Part shown: piece after piece, positions 1 to 9,216 of the stretch
Numbering within the stretch: the first letter of the stretch is position 1
Layout: each line of letters begins with the position of its first letter
From: a virus
Strand: one strand, 5' to 3'
IMG/VR virus record: IMGVR_UViG_3300049460_000157
Location: 1-64,000 of that record
Length of the DNA: 64,000 bases
Position numbers and translations under genes: made by a program
Notes under the pieces: model-generated
What the model was told of the DNA's origin: nothing
What the model saw: the letters and a program-made list of their open reading frames with translations, nothing else
Database searches by the model: none

Positions 1-865
1 GACTGATTGCCTTGGCCATCGGGCCGGTTGCCAGCAGCGAGCCGACAGCGTTCGCCGTGCCTTCACCGAACTGGGTCGGGTCACTCAGCGAGTTGCCGGC
101 CGAGTCGAGGAAGTTGTGGCCTTCACGACGCAGCACGGCAACAGCATCATGGCCGACCGGCTTGTAGCCGAATGCGGTATCCAGTGCGTTGAGCGCATCC
201 TCCGTCTTGCTCGGGCCTGCTGCCACATCCTTGACGAACTGGGCCTGATTGTCCCGCTGGTTCAGGGTGTCCAGTGCTGCGCCCATGTTGGCATGGTCCT
301 GTGCAGTCTGCGACTTGTAGCCCTGCTGGCTGGTCTGCCAGTCACCCAGACCCTTGGCGATGTTCGCACCGAGCTTCGGATCAATGGCGCCTGCGCCCCA
401 CGCACCGAGTGTGCCGAGCGTCGAGGCGAGACCGGTTCCTACCGAGTTGGCCGAGTCACCTAGGATCTGGCCCAGATCACGCGAGTGGGCGTTCTGGTTG
501 CCGACATCACGTTGCGCCGATGTGTAGCGGTCGAGGATCTTCTGGCCTTCGTCGCCGTACTTCAGCACGAAGGCAGCCGGATTCATCGTGCGCAGATCGC
601 GTTCGACCGGCGAAGCCGATGCCATCCCCGCATCACTGCCCTTGTCCGCAGCAACGGCGAGCGGATAGTAGGACTGGGGCAGCAGACCGGAGACTTTCTC
701 CACGACCGACGCCTGCTTGTCCGGAGCCAGGAAGGAGAGTTGTTGCTGGATCCGGGCCGAAGTCGCATCGAGCGTCGGGGGAGCGTTGACAGGTGCCGGG
801 TTTGCGGCAGCTGGAGCAGACACAGCATTTGCAGCTGCGGCCAACAGATCATTCAGGTCTGCCAT
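1..865 (-). CDS. Virion RNA polymerase (N4 gp50-like), N-terminal part, cut by window edge
   Basis: The frame opens at an ATG at 865 behind an AAAGAG ribosome site and runs off the left edge without a stop (288 codons visible). In N4 this ~3500-residue protein is packaged in the virion, injected with DNA, and transcribes early genes from hairpin promoters. The visible part is the N-terminal injection region, not the polymerase core. It shares with N4 vRNAP a KYGxExGxxxxxxxxxxxxDVGNQ-like stretch, a GLASTLGTLGAWGAGAID glycine-rich segment and an EGTANAVGSLLATGP segment. Its place as last gene of the leftward late block is the N4 order. Confidence 0.92.
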   Translation of the reverse strand, partial: MADLNDLLAAAANAVSAPAAANPAPVNAPPTLDATSARIQQQLSFLAPDKQASVVEKVSGLLPQSYYPLAVAADKGSDAGMASASPVERDLRTMNPAAFVLKYGDEGQKILDRYTSAQRDVGNQNAHSRDLGQILGDSANSVGTGLASTLGTLGAWGAGAIDPKLGANIAKGLGDWQTSQQGYKSQTAQDHANMGAALDTLNQRDNQAQFVKDVAAGPSKTEDALNALDTAFGYKPVGHDAVAVLRREGHNFLDSAGNSLSDPTQFGEGTANAVGSLLATGPMAKAIS

Positions 866-913
866 TGGCGATCTCTTTAAGAAATAAGTTTGAAGTCGGA
901 AGTTTACGGCAGA

Positions 914-948
914 TAAAGAAAAAGCCCCACCAAAATCTGGCAGGGCTT
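914..948 (-). terminator. Rho-independent terminator after the 686-residue virion gene
   Basis: Read leftward, arms 948-938 and 932-922 pair over 11 positions (two G-T wobbles) around a 5-nt loop, followed by a T-rich run. It separates the vRNAP gene from the upstream virion-protein operon, so vRNAP may have its own promoter or rely on read-through. Confidence 0.85.
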
Positions 949-972
949 GTTCAGTAGAGCCAGGGGGTTACA

Positions 973-3033
973 TCAACCACCTGGTGCTTCGAATCCCACC
1001 GGGAAGTTTACAGAAGCATTGTTCGCCGCGGTAGCCTGAAGCAGTCGGGCCTGGCCCACGGCCGCATCATAGGCATCCTGATACCGTTGCAGACCCGTAA
1101 AGCTGGGGTCGGCTTTCTGACGCTGACGGGCACGGTATAGATCCCCGGCCGCACTGGTCACCATCTGCTGGGCCGCTGCAAGCTGCTGTTGCTGCTGGAC
1201 AATGTGCTGGGTCTGGTTGTACTTCAGAATGCCCTTACCACCCGATGCAGCCTTGGTGAGTGCAGCCACCGCATTGTCATCCACTGAGGCGCCACTCGGC
1301 AGGGTGTCACCCAGCCACGTACGATCCGAGTCGAGGCCAAAGTTGTGCAGCCCATTGGCGATAGCCGAGTAGACCTTCCCGTGCTTGTTCTGGACATTGC
1401 TGGCAATCAGCGTGGCCGCAGCCTTCGGGTTGATGCCAGCCTCCTGGGATACCTGGTTGATCTTGGCGATCGTCTGCCCGAGATCGGCACCCTTGAACGC
1501 TGCGCTGCTGGCGATCAGGCTGGCTGCCTCATCAGCCGCCGAGGTGTTCGAACCCGCACCGGCCGCAATAGCCTTCTCGACACCGGATGTCTTGTTGAAG
1601 TCAATCCGGCCTTGCAGCAGGTTCGTCGTGTCACCGATCTGGGACATCAACTGGGTCACGTTGTTCTTCAGATCCTGACCGTTCGATGCCTGAGCCGTAC
1701 CTTCCTGGCGCTGGATCAGCTGCTTCATCTGGTCCCACGAAACATTCGCAAAGGCGCCCGGCTTGTCAGCACCCGGAATCGACTTCAGCGAATCCCAGCG
1801 ATTGACCAGGTTGCCGCCCTTGTTGTCGTCGAAGATCCGCTTGGCAATCTGATCCTGCACATCGGGCGTGAAGGTGGTGTTCTGCCAGTTGGCTCCAAGG
1901 GTTTTTGCTGCGTATTCCTTCAGCGTGGCCTGGTTGATCTGGTACGCACCCACTGGCGAGTTCTTCAGCTGCGGATTGTTGAGCAGCTGATCCTGAAGAC
2001 CGCCCTTCTTCGTGATGTCATCCAGCGACATCGTGGTGATCGGAGCATCAGTCTTCGTGTTGCCGTAGGTGACGTTGTAGACACCACCATTCCGGGTTCC
2101 CGGCGTGCCGAGATCCAGAGGAGCACCACCCAGACCAGCAACGCTGCCCGGCGTACCACCGATCGCGCTGGTCAGCGCAGCATTGACCGCAGCACCCGGA
2201 CCAGCAGGAGTGCCAGGTACGCCAGCGGCAGCAGCACCGCCCGCCGTACCAAACAGCGGACCATACTTCTGTTCCAGACTGGCACGGGTCAGCGCGGCCG
2301 CACCCGGCGAGAGGTTCGGAGCGAACTCGGTGTTGTATCGCGTGAAGGCTTCAGCACCATCACCCGAATGCAGCAGCGACGACAGCGCAGCCAGTGCAGT
2401 CTGGTTGTCCTTGTCATTGCGTTGACCGGTAGCCAGGTTGAACCGGGACTGGTCATTGCCGATGTTCGTGCTGGCAAGCGAGGCATTACCCTGCTCCAGC
2501 CCCTGACCCTTGGTGTAGGCAGCCAGAATCTGGTCCGGCGTCAGGTGAGCGATAGTCGGATCCTGCGCAGCCTTGACGAACCCGGCATGGTCCTGGTTAT
2601 TGGCAGCCGCGGCCATCGCTGCAATAGCCGGAGCGGCCGCATCCAGGTTGGAATTCTGGGTCTGCGTCCGGGCATTGTCATACGCCGTTTTGTCGAAGGT
2701 CTGCTGGGTCGCCGCATTGGTCAGAAGCGTACCCACCTGCTTCTGGATATCCCCGACTGTCGCTGCACTCACCTTCGTCGGGTCCACACCGTTCAGGGAG
2801 CCAAGCAGGGAACCATTCGCTAGTGCGGCCTTCAGTGCATTGGGATCCTGATACTGGGACGCCGCCTGTACTGCAGCATTGTCAGCCAGTACCGTCTGGG
2901 CCTTGCCAAAGTTGCCCAGTGAGTCGGACAGGCCGGACGTGGCATTACCGAAAAGGCGGGCTGCCACATCGGTACCCAGTACACCACTATTCAGATTGGG
3001 CGTATCTACATTACGCCAGGTCAAAACAGCCAT
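973..3033 (-). CDS. Internal virion protein with lysozyme-like segment (N4 gp51/gp52 position)
   Basis: 686 residues, start at 3033 behind AGGGGA. The N-terminal third is Ala/Asn/Gln-rich and low complexity. Around residues 315-405 is a muramidase-like stretch with a SPVGAYQINQATLKEY motif and a DVQDQIAKRIF helix, the pattern of phage lysozyme-superfamily domains (COG4678-like). I do not see an unambiguous catalytic glutamate. The C-terminus is Gln-rich helical. By position between vRNAP and the 906-residue protein it corresponds to N4 ejected proteins, and a wall-opening role during DNA entry is inferred. Confidence 0.7.
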   Translation of the reverse strand: MAVLTWRNVDTPNLNSGVLGTDVAARLFGNATSGLSDSLGNFGKAQTVLADNAAVQAASQYQDPNALKAALANGSLLGSLNGVDPTKVSAATVGDIQKQVGTLLTNAATQQTFDKTAYDNARTQTQNSNLDAAAPAIAAMAAAANNQDHAGFVKAAQDPTIAHLTPDQILAAYTKGQGLEQGNASLASTNIGNDQSRFNLATGQRNDKDNQTALAALSSLLHSGDGAEAFTRYNTEFAPNLSPGAAALTRASLEQKYGPLFGTAGGAAAAGVPGTPAGPGAAVNAALTSAIGGTPGSVAGLGGAPLDLGTPGTRNGGVYNVTYGNTKTDAPITTMSLDDITKKGGLQDQLLNNPQLKNSPVGAYQINQATLKEYAAKTLGANWQNTTFTPDVQDQIAKRIFDDNKGGNLVNRWDSLKSIPGADKPGAFANVSWDQMKQLIQRQEGTAQASNGQDLKNNVTQLMSQIGDTTNLLQGRIDFNKTSGVEKAIAAGAGSNTSAADEAASLIASSAAFKGADLGQTIAKINQVSQEAGINPKAAATLIASNVQNKHGKVYSAIANGLHNFGLDSDRTWLGDTLPSGASVDDNAVAALTKAASGGKGILKYNQTQHIVQQQQQLAAAQQMVTSAAGDLYRARQRQKADPSFTGLQRYQDAYDAAVGQARLLQATAANNASVNFPVGFEAPGG

Positions 3034-3045
3034 ATCAGTTCCCCT

Positions 3046-3555
3046 TTAGCCGGCGAGCTTGTTCTTGTTGATGTAGTCCTGAACCTGCGCATCACTCTGC
3101 CCTTCCGTGACACCTCGAGCGGTTGCCCGGTCGGTCAGCGCCGTGTTGTAGGAAGTCGTCGAGTTCGTCAGGTTCTTCTGCGCCATGTTCTTCTGGAAGT
3201 CCAGCGCATCCTTGGCCAGCGACTGGGCATTGAATGCGCCCCACAGGTTGCCGAGTGTGCCAATCGCACCCAGGCCCAGCTGGAAGGTTGGCAGGTTCGC
3301 ACCCAAGCCGGTGTTACCAAAGATTCCCGGAGTAGCCGCATTTGCGCCAGTAGAGGAAGCAAATCCGCCATATCCACCTGTGGCAGAGGGCGTACCCAGC
3401 GCCGTATCTGGCATACCCCAGCCAGATGGCGAGTTATAGCTAGTGGATGGATCACCACCAAAGTTGAACGAACTGCTGTTCAGGGTATTACCAACACCCC
3501 ATTGGGCAGCCGGAACCTGGGAACTGCCACCACCATAGAAATTGTATCCAGCCAT
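3046..3555 (-). CDS. Small virion protein (N4 gp52/gp51 position)
   Basis: 169 residues, GGAGAAA ribosome site. The N-terminal half is rich in Gly, Ser, Asn and Tyr with no fold I recognise. The C-terminal half is helical (LAKDALDFQKNMAQKNL, then an RATARG motif) like short podophage ejection proteins. It lies 12 bp from the next late gene, inside the vRNAP-side virion operon. Assignment is mainly by synteny with N4-like phages. Confidence 0.6.
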   Translation of the reverse strand: MAGYNFYGGGSSQVPAAQWGVGNTLNSSSFNFGGDPSTSYNSPSGWGMPDTALGTPSATGGYGGFASSTGANAATPGIFGNTGLGANLPTFQLGLGAIGTLGNLWGAFNAQSLAKDALDFQKNMAQKNLTNSTTSYNTALTDRATARGVTEGQSDAQVQDYINKNKLAG

Positions 3556-3570
3556 TGCGTTTCTCCAGCA

Positions 3571-6291
3571 TCAGGACGAGGACATATCCGCATTCAACGT
3601 AATGTCCGTGAAGTTATAGACCAGAGCGTGAGACAGCTCCACTACGTCAGAGCCGCACATCAGGGTGCGGCCAAGGAAACTGTCACGAGACTCCGGGATA
3701 AAGTTGGTCGTCGTGCTGGTGCTTCCTGCATCGGTAAACAGCGAGAAGGCATCGAGTTGACCCAGATCGGTACCAAACATTTTGGCCCACTGATCACTGA
3801 TACCCTGCGCCTGCGTATTGTAATCGGCAAGTGTCTGCTGGGTGTCAGCAACGATATCCTGTGTCTCTTTATTCATGTACCCCACGTAGCCATTACCGAC
3901 TGCGCTGGTGAGCTGCAGGATATTCGCCGCTGATCCCATGTCAGCCAGCGAGAACTGGGCGCCGTTGGACATGGCGGTACCGTACGCAATGGCGATCACC
4001 GAGGCAATCGCACCCACGATGGCACCGACCTTCTCGCCAAAGATCAGGTTCGAGGCCACACCGATCAGTTTCATCAGCACCATCGCTGCAAGGGCATTGG
4101 CAATGGCGCCCACCACGATCGCCATGGTGCCTGTGAAGCCGAGTGCTGCACCCACGGCCGCATTGGTACCCAACAGACCGGCCGAGGCTGGTCCTGTGCC
4201 ACTACCCCACGTGAACCACGTGATGATAATGATGATAATGATGATGATCACGGTGAACAGCCCCGTCTGGTACCACTTCTTCTTCACCACCTTGTAGCAG
4301 TTGAACACCAGGTAGCAGCAGGCCGTCGCCATCTGCGTGGCATCGACCAGCGACGTGCTGCGGTAGATGTCCTCGTGCAGCGGGATGATGAAACCCGACT
4401 CCTCCGTGTCGTTCAGCGCATCCACCGCCGAGGTGAAGACCGAGTTGCCCCCGTAGATCATGTTCCGGTGCACCAGACCGTGCAGGGTAATGGCGGTCCA
4501 GTTGTTCGCACTCACCTGCGAGTACAGGGTCACCGACTCGACATTGATCACATCGTCGTAGGTGATGATGTCAGAGTCGCCCACGTATGCCGTTGTCTGG
4601 TGGAACGACTCGGTGGCGTTGATCTCCCACCACATGTCACCCACCTTATGGTCCGGTGAGCGCATGCCGGCGCCGGTTGTCTCGTTCACACCCGCCCAGG
4701 ACAACTGGATGAAATAGTTCATCGGGGAGTTGTTCGGCACGAACACATGCACGCTCTGCTGCGACAGGTCCGGATACGGCAGGATCTCCGGCATCGTGGC
4801 AATGTTGTCGGTCCCTGTTCCCCAGTTGGCTCGAAGCCACGCTTCATACGCCGTCCAGGAATCCTTGGCAGCCTGCCACTCGAGCTTCCATGCGTCGTAC
4901 GCATGGGTGTCGAACGAGGCCGACTCCATGATGGTCTTGAAGAACGTGTAGATGTACTTCTTGCACTTCACCTCAGCCACGTTCAGGGAGACACCGAACA
5001 CCGCATAGGCGTAGTCAATGTCCCCAATGGAGGCGTTGTCTGCGATCTGGGCAATGGTGTCATCCAGTTGACCACCCACTGACTTCTTGTAGGCCTTCTT
5101 CGCAATCGCGTAGACATCCGGCAGATAGCTGTCCGAGACGAACTGGTTGTTCAGCCGGATCGGGATATAGGGATAGAACGAGCCCATGCTGCTGGGCACA
5201 TTGAACATGCCATCCAGCACCGGGTTACCGGTGGCGTACTGGTAGATGAACACCTTCACCGCGGAGAACGTGTTGTTCGTCACGTCCTGGGTGTCCGTCC
5301 GGTACGAGCGACTTAGCACGATCGTATCGACCGTGGTCGTCACCGTCTTCGTGCGGGTGACGCCACCCGTGATCGTGTCATGCGTCACGGTAACCGTGGG
5401 CGTGCCGGCCACCACCGCCCCGGTCTGATCCTGGTGCTGGATCGAGCGGATCGAGTAGGTCCGTGTCTTGTTGGCCGGGTCGATGCCCTTGAACTGGCTC
5501 TTCTCGTACACCCGGTGGACCTCGGTGTAGGCATCAGCGGCCGGCGTGGTCGTTGTAGCGGTCTCGTCCGGGCGGCCATCCGAGTAGCTGGTCACCGTTT
5601 TCACGACCGTGTTCAGCGTGACGGGCATCGGCGTCGACACATCCGAGTCTGCGGTCCAGCCGGTGAGGTCTGGAAACGGATCCAGGGAGCCAAGAAGAGC
5701 AGGAGTGCCCGGCACGACCGGTCCACCCGCCTGACCGGTCGTCAGGATGTAGGCCGCGTAGATGTAGTTCGCACGCGAGTCGAGTCCCACCGGATTGAAC
5801 GTCTCGGTGCTGTGGTCCGCAAACGTGATCGTGATCGTGTTGCTCGGCACATCGTAGTCGGAGTGCCAGTCGGTCGTCAGCAGCGCCGGATGATTCTGGG
5901 CGATGTACTGGTCAGCCCACCACGAGCTGTCGGCCGGACCCAGGCTCGTCTGCTGCAGTGCCACGGTATAGCCGGCGTCGTGCGGGATCTGGGCAGCCAG
6001 CTGCTCGGTGTTCAGGGAATTGCCGGTGGTGATAACCCCCGAGGCGTTACCGATCACATCGTTGTAATCGGCACTGCCATCGGCCCACCGGGCAAACGAG
6101 CGCAGCTTCATGCCCGGACCATGCAGGTACGCGTTGCTGATGGTCTCCCCCATGGTCATGGTGGAGTCTCCAACGACGTTGCTGATCACCGTGGTCTTCA
6201 GGTAATTGGCCCGCTTGTTCACATCCCCAGCGAGGTTGTAAACAGTCGAGGAGACAATAGTCATCGGCCCGCTGCTGAAGATGCTCCCCAT
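3571..6291 (-). CDS. Large virion protein with hydrophobic C-terminal domain (N4 gp53-like)
   Basis: 906 residues. The first ~500 residues are soluble beta-rich sequence with TITITF and VTVTHDTITGGVTRTKTVTTTV strands. From about residue 680 follow several hydrophobic segments, including an uninterrupted run of nine isoleucines coded by an ATC/ATT repeat at about 4230-4257, and Gly/Ala-rich membrane-like helices ending in an AIVGAIASVIAIAYG stretch. Size and position before the gp54-like gene match N4 gp53. The hydrophobic end would suit insertion into the host envelope at injection; that is inference. Confidence 0.68.
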   Translation of the reverse strand: MGSIFSSGPMTIVSSTVYNLAGDVNKRANYLKTTVISNVVGDSTMTMGETISNAYLHGPGMKLRSFARWADGSADYNDVIGNASGVITTGNSLNTEQLAAQIPHDAGYTVALQQTSLGPADSSWWADQYIAQNHPALLTTDWHSDYDVPSNTITITFADHSTETFNPVGLDSRANYIYAAYILTTGQAGGPVVPGTPALLGSLDPFPDLTGWTADSDVSTPMPVTLNTVVKTVTSYSDGRPDETATTTTPAADAYTEVHRVYEKSQFKGIDPANKTRTYSIRSIQHQDQTGAVVAGTPTVTVTHDTITGGVTRTKTVTTTVDTIVLSRSYRTDTQDVTNNTFSAVKVFIYQYATGNPVLDGMFNVPSSMGSFYPYIPIRLNNQFVSDSYLPDVYAIAKKAYKKSVGGQLDDTIAQIADNASIGDIDYAYAVFGVSLNVAEVKCKKYIYTFFKTIMESASFDTHAYDAWKLEWQAAKDSWTAYEAWLRANWGTGTDNIATMPEILPYPDLSQQSVHVFVPNNSPMNYFIQLSWAGVNETTGAGMRSPDHKVGDMWWEINATESFHQTTAYVGDSDIITYDDVINVESVTLYSQVSANNWTAITLHGLVHRNMIYGGNSVFTSAVDALNDTEESGFIIPLHEDIYRSTSLVDATQMATACCYLVFNCYKVVKKKWYQTGLFTVIIIIIIIIITWFTWGSGTGPASAGLLGTNAAVGAALGFTGTMAIVVGAIANALAAMVLMKLIGVASNLIFGEKVGAIVGAIASVIAIAYGTAMSNGAQFSLADMGSAANILQLTSAVGNGYVGYMNKETQDIVADTQQTLADYNTQAQGISDQWAKMFGTDLGQLDAFSLFTDAGSTSTTTNFIPESRDSFLGRTLMCGSDVVELSHALVYNFTDITLNADMSSS

Positions 6292-6293
6292 GA

Positions 6294-7172
6294 TCAGTTC
6301 AGCCCATTGTTGGTCTTGATGGCCGACAGCACCGTATCGAGCGATGCGTTGGTGAACCCGCTCGGCGCAGTCAGCCCTTCATCGATCGTCTTCTGCGTGA
6401 TCCATGCATCGGAGAAGATCTTGGCCGCCTTCACTTCCGCGTCCCGCTGGTACGAAACGACCTGCTGCGCGTAGAGCCCCTTCTGCTTGCCCAGCACACC
6501 GGTCACCACCGAACCATCAGTACGGTTATCGAGCGTCTGTGCACGCTGCGCTTCGGTCTGCTCCGTCACCAGGGCAATCTGCTTGGCCGTGACCTGGGTC
6601 TGTGTCGTCACCTGGCTCAGCTGGGCCGGCAGCAGGTTGTCCACCTGGTACTTGAGCTGGCCGAACTGCACGTCTTCCGTGCCGAGCTTGGCCTTGGTCA
6701 GTGCCAGTGTCGCCTTGGAAGTCTGGGCCTCGAGCAGCACCACGGCAGCCTGCAGCTTGGCCTGCTCGAGCTGCACACGGGCCGTCACTGCCTGGGCCTG
6801 TGCCGTGACAGACTGCCAGTACGCCTGATCGCGGCCGAGCAGGTACTGCACGGCGAACTGCATCGTGCTCTGGGTGAGCGCCACGTAGGCCTTCGTGTAC
6901 TCGGCGCTGGAGATGCGCCCTTTCTCGAATTCACGCAGCAGCTGCGACTTCATGCCCTGCATGAGCACGTCGAATGTGCCTGCACCATCCACATTGCCCG
7001 TGGTCAGGTCGGCATTGGTCAGCTTGGCGATCGCCTTGTACGCATCCGAATCGGTGTCGCCAGGAATCTCGAACTTGGGGTCGGTCAGGTCCAGGACAGG
7101 AATCGTGACATCCAGCCCCGCGGTCAGCGACGTGTACAGGGCATTTGCATCGGTATCAACACCGTAGCTCAT
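6294..7172 (-). CDS. Head-neck virion protein (N4 gp54-like)
   Basis: 292 residues, start behind AAGGAAAAA. The central 150 residues are a long Ala/Gln/Thr-rich helix, probably coiled coil (VTAQAQAVTARVQLEQAKLQ region), followed by GLYAQQVVSYQRDAEVKAAK and a short C-terminal domain. In N4 the gp54 protein sits at the head-to-tail junction. Gene order, size and strong helical content support the match, but no catalytic motif is expected or seen. It is 2 bp upstream of the 906-residue protein gene. Confidence 0.72.
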   Translation of the reverse strand: MSYGVDTDANALYTSLTAGLDVTIPVLDLTDPKFEIPGDTDSDAYKAIAKLTNADLTTGNVDGAGTFDVLMQGMKSQLLREFEKGRISSAEYTKAYVALTQSTMQFAVQYLLGRDQAYWQSVTAQAQAVTARVQLEQAKLQAAVVLLEAQTSKATLALTKAKLGTEDVQFGQLKYQVDNLLPAQLSQVTTQTQVTAKQIALVTEQTEAQRAQTLDNRTDGSVVTGVLGKQKGLYAQQVVSYQRDAEVKAAKIFSDAWITQKTIDEGLTAPSGFTNASLDTVLSAIKTNNGLN

Positions 7173-7193
7173 TGTGTTTTTCCTTGGATCTCA

Positions 7194-7228
7194 AAACAAA
7201 AGGCCCGCCCATTTCGGTGAGCGGGCCT
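7194..7228 (-). terminator. Terminator after capsid operon
   Basis: Leftward reading gives AGGCCCGC ... GCGGGCCT with a 12-nt loop, followed by TTTTG. It lies between the gp55-like gene and the gp54-like gene and would end transcripts carrying the capsid gene. Confidence 0.85.
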
Positions 7229-7251
7229 CCTTCGGAAAGACTGCAGACGAA

Positions 7252-7878
7252 TCAGGCCGGAGCCATCTCGACGCCGCCAGCGGCAGCCTGCGCAATCGCC
7301 AGACGCTTCAGCTCGTCGGTCGTGAGCGGCGGCAGGACTTCGAGCGAGAATTCCTTGGCCCAGTTCGACTCGACACGGGGCACACCATTCTTGCCCTTGA
7401 TCGTGCGAATGTTCTGGAACCGGCGTGCCTCGAGCTGCTTGAAGATGATGTGCGGGATGTGGTAGCCGTCTTCCGTCACTTCGCCGTAGGGGATGTACTT
7501 GCGCACAGTGCCCAGATGTTCATTGGCCACCGTGAAGATCTCGCCCGGCAGATCCTTCTTCTTCGGATCCATGTTGGTGATGCGCACACGCACCATCTTC
7601 ATCTGCTCATCGTGCAGATGCTGGCGCAGCGTCTTCTTCTTGACCGGCTCGTTCTGGCCAGCCAGCGGATTCGGTGCAAAGACCTGCTCCAGGCTGTCCG
7701 CAGCCACCTGCGGTTCAGGCTCGTCGGCCTTGCCTTCCATCTTGTCTGCGATCTTCTTGCGCAGCGTTTCGACGGAGATGTTGTTGCTGAAGGTGATACC
7801 CATCATGCGGGCACGGTCCTTCAGGAGGTCGAGTTCGTTCGGTTGCGGCAGTTCTACCGGATCAATGAGGGTGCCCAT
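7252..7878 (-). CDS. Virion-associated protein (N4 gp55 position)
   Basis: 208 residues. It begins with a predicted helix (PVELPQPNELDLLKDRARMMG) that looks like a SAP/HeH-type small domain around residues 10-50 with the SVETLRKKIADKM helix. The rest (MVRVRITNMDPKKKDLPGEI onward) is compact alpha/beta and mentions a basic turn before a VPRVESNWAKEF segment. It follows the capsid gene by 83 bp and precedes a terminator. Function unknown; capsid or DNA association is suggested by the putative HeH-like start. Confidence 0.6.
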   Translation of the reverse strand: MGTLIDPVELPQPNELDLLKDRARMMGITFSNNISVETLRKKIADKMEGKADEPEPQVAADSLEQVFAPNPLAGQNEPVKKKTLRQHLHDEQMKMVRVRITNMDPKKKDLPGEIFTVANEHLGTVRKYIPYGEVTEDGYHIPHIIFKQLEARRFQNIRTIKGKNGVPRVESNWAKEFSLEVLPPLTTDELKRLAIAQAAAGGVEMAPA

Positions 7879-7902
7879 GGCTTGTCCTGTTCAGAATCTT
7901 TG

Positions 7903-7949
7903 GAGCCAGGGAGAAGAGGAACTGCGTGAATTCCTCTTCTGCCTGGTTC
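7903..7949. other. Long stem-loop downstream of the capsid gene
   Basis: AGAAGAGGAA at 7912-7921 and its exact complement at 7931-7940 flank a 9-nt loop. Outside a single G-G mismatch, GAGCCAGG (7903) pairs with CCTGGTTC (7942), giving 18 pairs in total. There is no T-run on either side, so this looks like an mRNA-processing or stability hairpin rather than a standard terminator. The outer arms are copies of the dispersed GRRCCARGG motif. Confidence 0.75.
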
Positions 7950-7961
7950 AGCGGGTGGTGG

Positions 7962-9191
7962 TTAGACCGGTGCGACGGTCTTGATCAGACCGATGCGTTC
8001 CGGGCGCTTGATCAGAATGCCGTAGTACCACTTGATCGAGCTGAAGCCCGTTTCACCGTACGGGTCGAAGCGGTCGGCCGTTTCCTGGCCCGGCATCTTC
8101 GTGAGCACCGAGAACTTCACCGACTTGCCGTCCGTCTGGAAGCCGATCGTGGTGAACGAGTCGTCACCGATACAGATCATCGGGAACACGTCGTAGTGGT
8201 CAGCGCCACCCTTCGTCGAGCTGCGATAGCCCGGATTCGTACCGACCACTTCACCGGCGCCAGCCCAGTGCAGCATTTCCGGCACCTGGATGACGCGGAA
8301 CTTGTCGATCGAGCCGATCTCGCCATTCAGCACCGTGCCTGCATCGGCGTAGTGCTGGATCTCGATGAAGGCCTTGTGGCCGAACAGATCCTGCATGCCC
8401 TTGAGCATCGGGACCAGTTCCGAGCCGACATACAGCACGCGGGTTGCGCCGATCGTCTTCGTGTCCTGCAGGCGCGAGCCCGTGATGATGGTCGTCGAGG
8501 TCGGCGTGCGGTTGTCCGTCAGGATCTGGTCGAGGCGCATCAGGTTGCGGTACGACACGATCGACGCCGGAATCTCCGGTACAGCGCCGGCAGCCGGCGT
8601 CACTTCGCCCGTGACTTCAGCGTCAGCGGTCGCAGCACCTGCGAACAGAATGACACCGGCCGACGCCAGCAGATCCTTCTGGAGCACGGCTTCGGTCAGC
8701 TGCACCGCGCCGTTCATCAGTTCGGTCGACAGGTGATCCATCAACTCAGTGTCCGAGTCGAAGTCGAGCGCTTCCTGCGTGAACTCGGTGAAGAAGCCGA
8801 ACTTGTGGATCGAGCCTTCACGTTGCAGACGGGTGAAGCCCACCCGGTTCACACGGCCACCGTTTTCGGTGAGCGTCGGCAGCTTCGACGTGATCGTGCC
8901 GATGTCCTTCGACGAACCGTACAGGTTGCCGTTGGCGATCGTGGCGCCCGAAGCGTCGAGACCTTGCGAGTTCACGTTGCGGTCGTCGAGCAGCGGCACA
9001 TATTCGTACACCTTGATCGACTTGCCGTAGTTCTTCGGCATGTTCGTCACGTTCGCCAGCGGCGTGAAGAACTGTTCCTTGCGGGCCGTGATGATGGCCT
9101 TCTTCAGGTAGAAGAAGGTCAGCATCTGATCCGAACCGGCACCGTCGATGCTCGACTTGGTACCGTCTGCGGGTGCGTTGTAGTTCAACAT
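7962..9191 (-). CDS. Major capsid protein, N4-gp56 family
   Basis: 409 residues, close to N4 gp56 (401). Diagnostic family features are visible: the N-terminal [20 protein letters not shown], then [20 protein letters not shown], a loop with [14 protein letters not shown], and the strongly conserved helix [14 protein letters not shown]. The ribosome site is AAAGGAAA. It follows a scaffold-like gene and portal, the usual head assembly order. Forms the icosahedral shell. Confidence 0.95.
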   Translation of the reverse strand: MLNYNAPADGTKSSIDGAGSDQMLTFFYLKKAIITARKEQFFTPLANVTNMPKNYGKSIKVYEYVPLLDDRNVNSQGLDASGATIANGNLYGSSKDIGTITSKLPTLTENGGRVNRVGFTRLQREGSIHKFGFFTEFTQEALDFDSDTELMDHLSTELMNGAVQLTEAVLQKDLLASAGVILFAGAATADAEVTGEVTPAAGAVPEIPASIVSYRNLMRLDQILTDNRTPTSTTIITGSRLQDTKTIGATRVLYVGSELVPMLKGMQDLFGHKAFIEIQHYADAGTVLNGEIGSIDKFRVIQVPEMLHWAGAGEVVGTNPGYRSSTKGGADHYDVFPMICIGDDSFTTIGFQTDGKSVKFSVLTKMPGQETADRFDPYGETGFSSIKWYYGILIKRPERIGLIKTVAPV

Positions 9192-9216
9192 GGGTCAGTT
9201 TCCTTTGCGCCTGATA

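Noticed and set aside
980-1000. TTCGAATCCCACC-like sequence resembling a tRNA T-arm or attachment core
   Set aside because: The putative T-stem does not pair, no acceptor or anticodon arms are present, and the sequence codes the C-terminus of the 686-residue virion protein.
1345-2823. Long open frame on the opposite strand of the 686-residue virion gene
   Set aside because: Arg-rich shadow of a GC-rich gene, no ribosome site or family; same for the opposite-strand frames over capsid, portal, terminase and polymerase.
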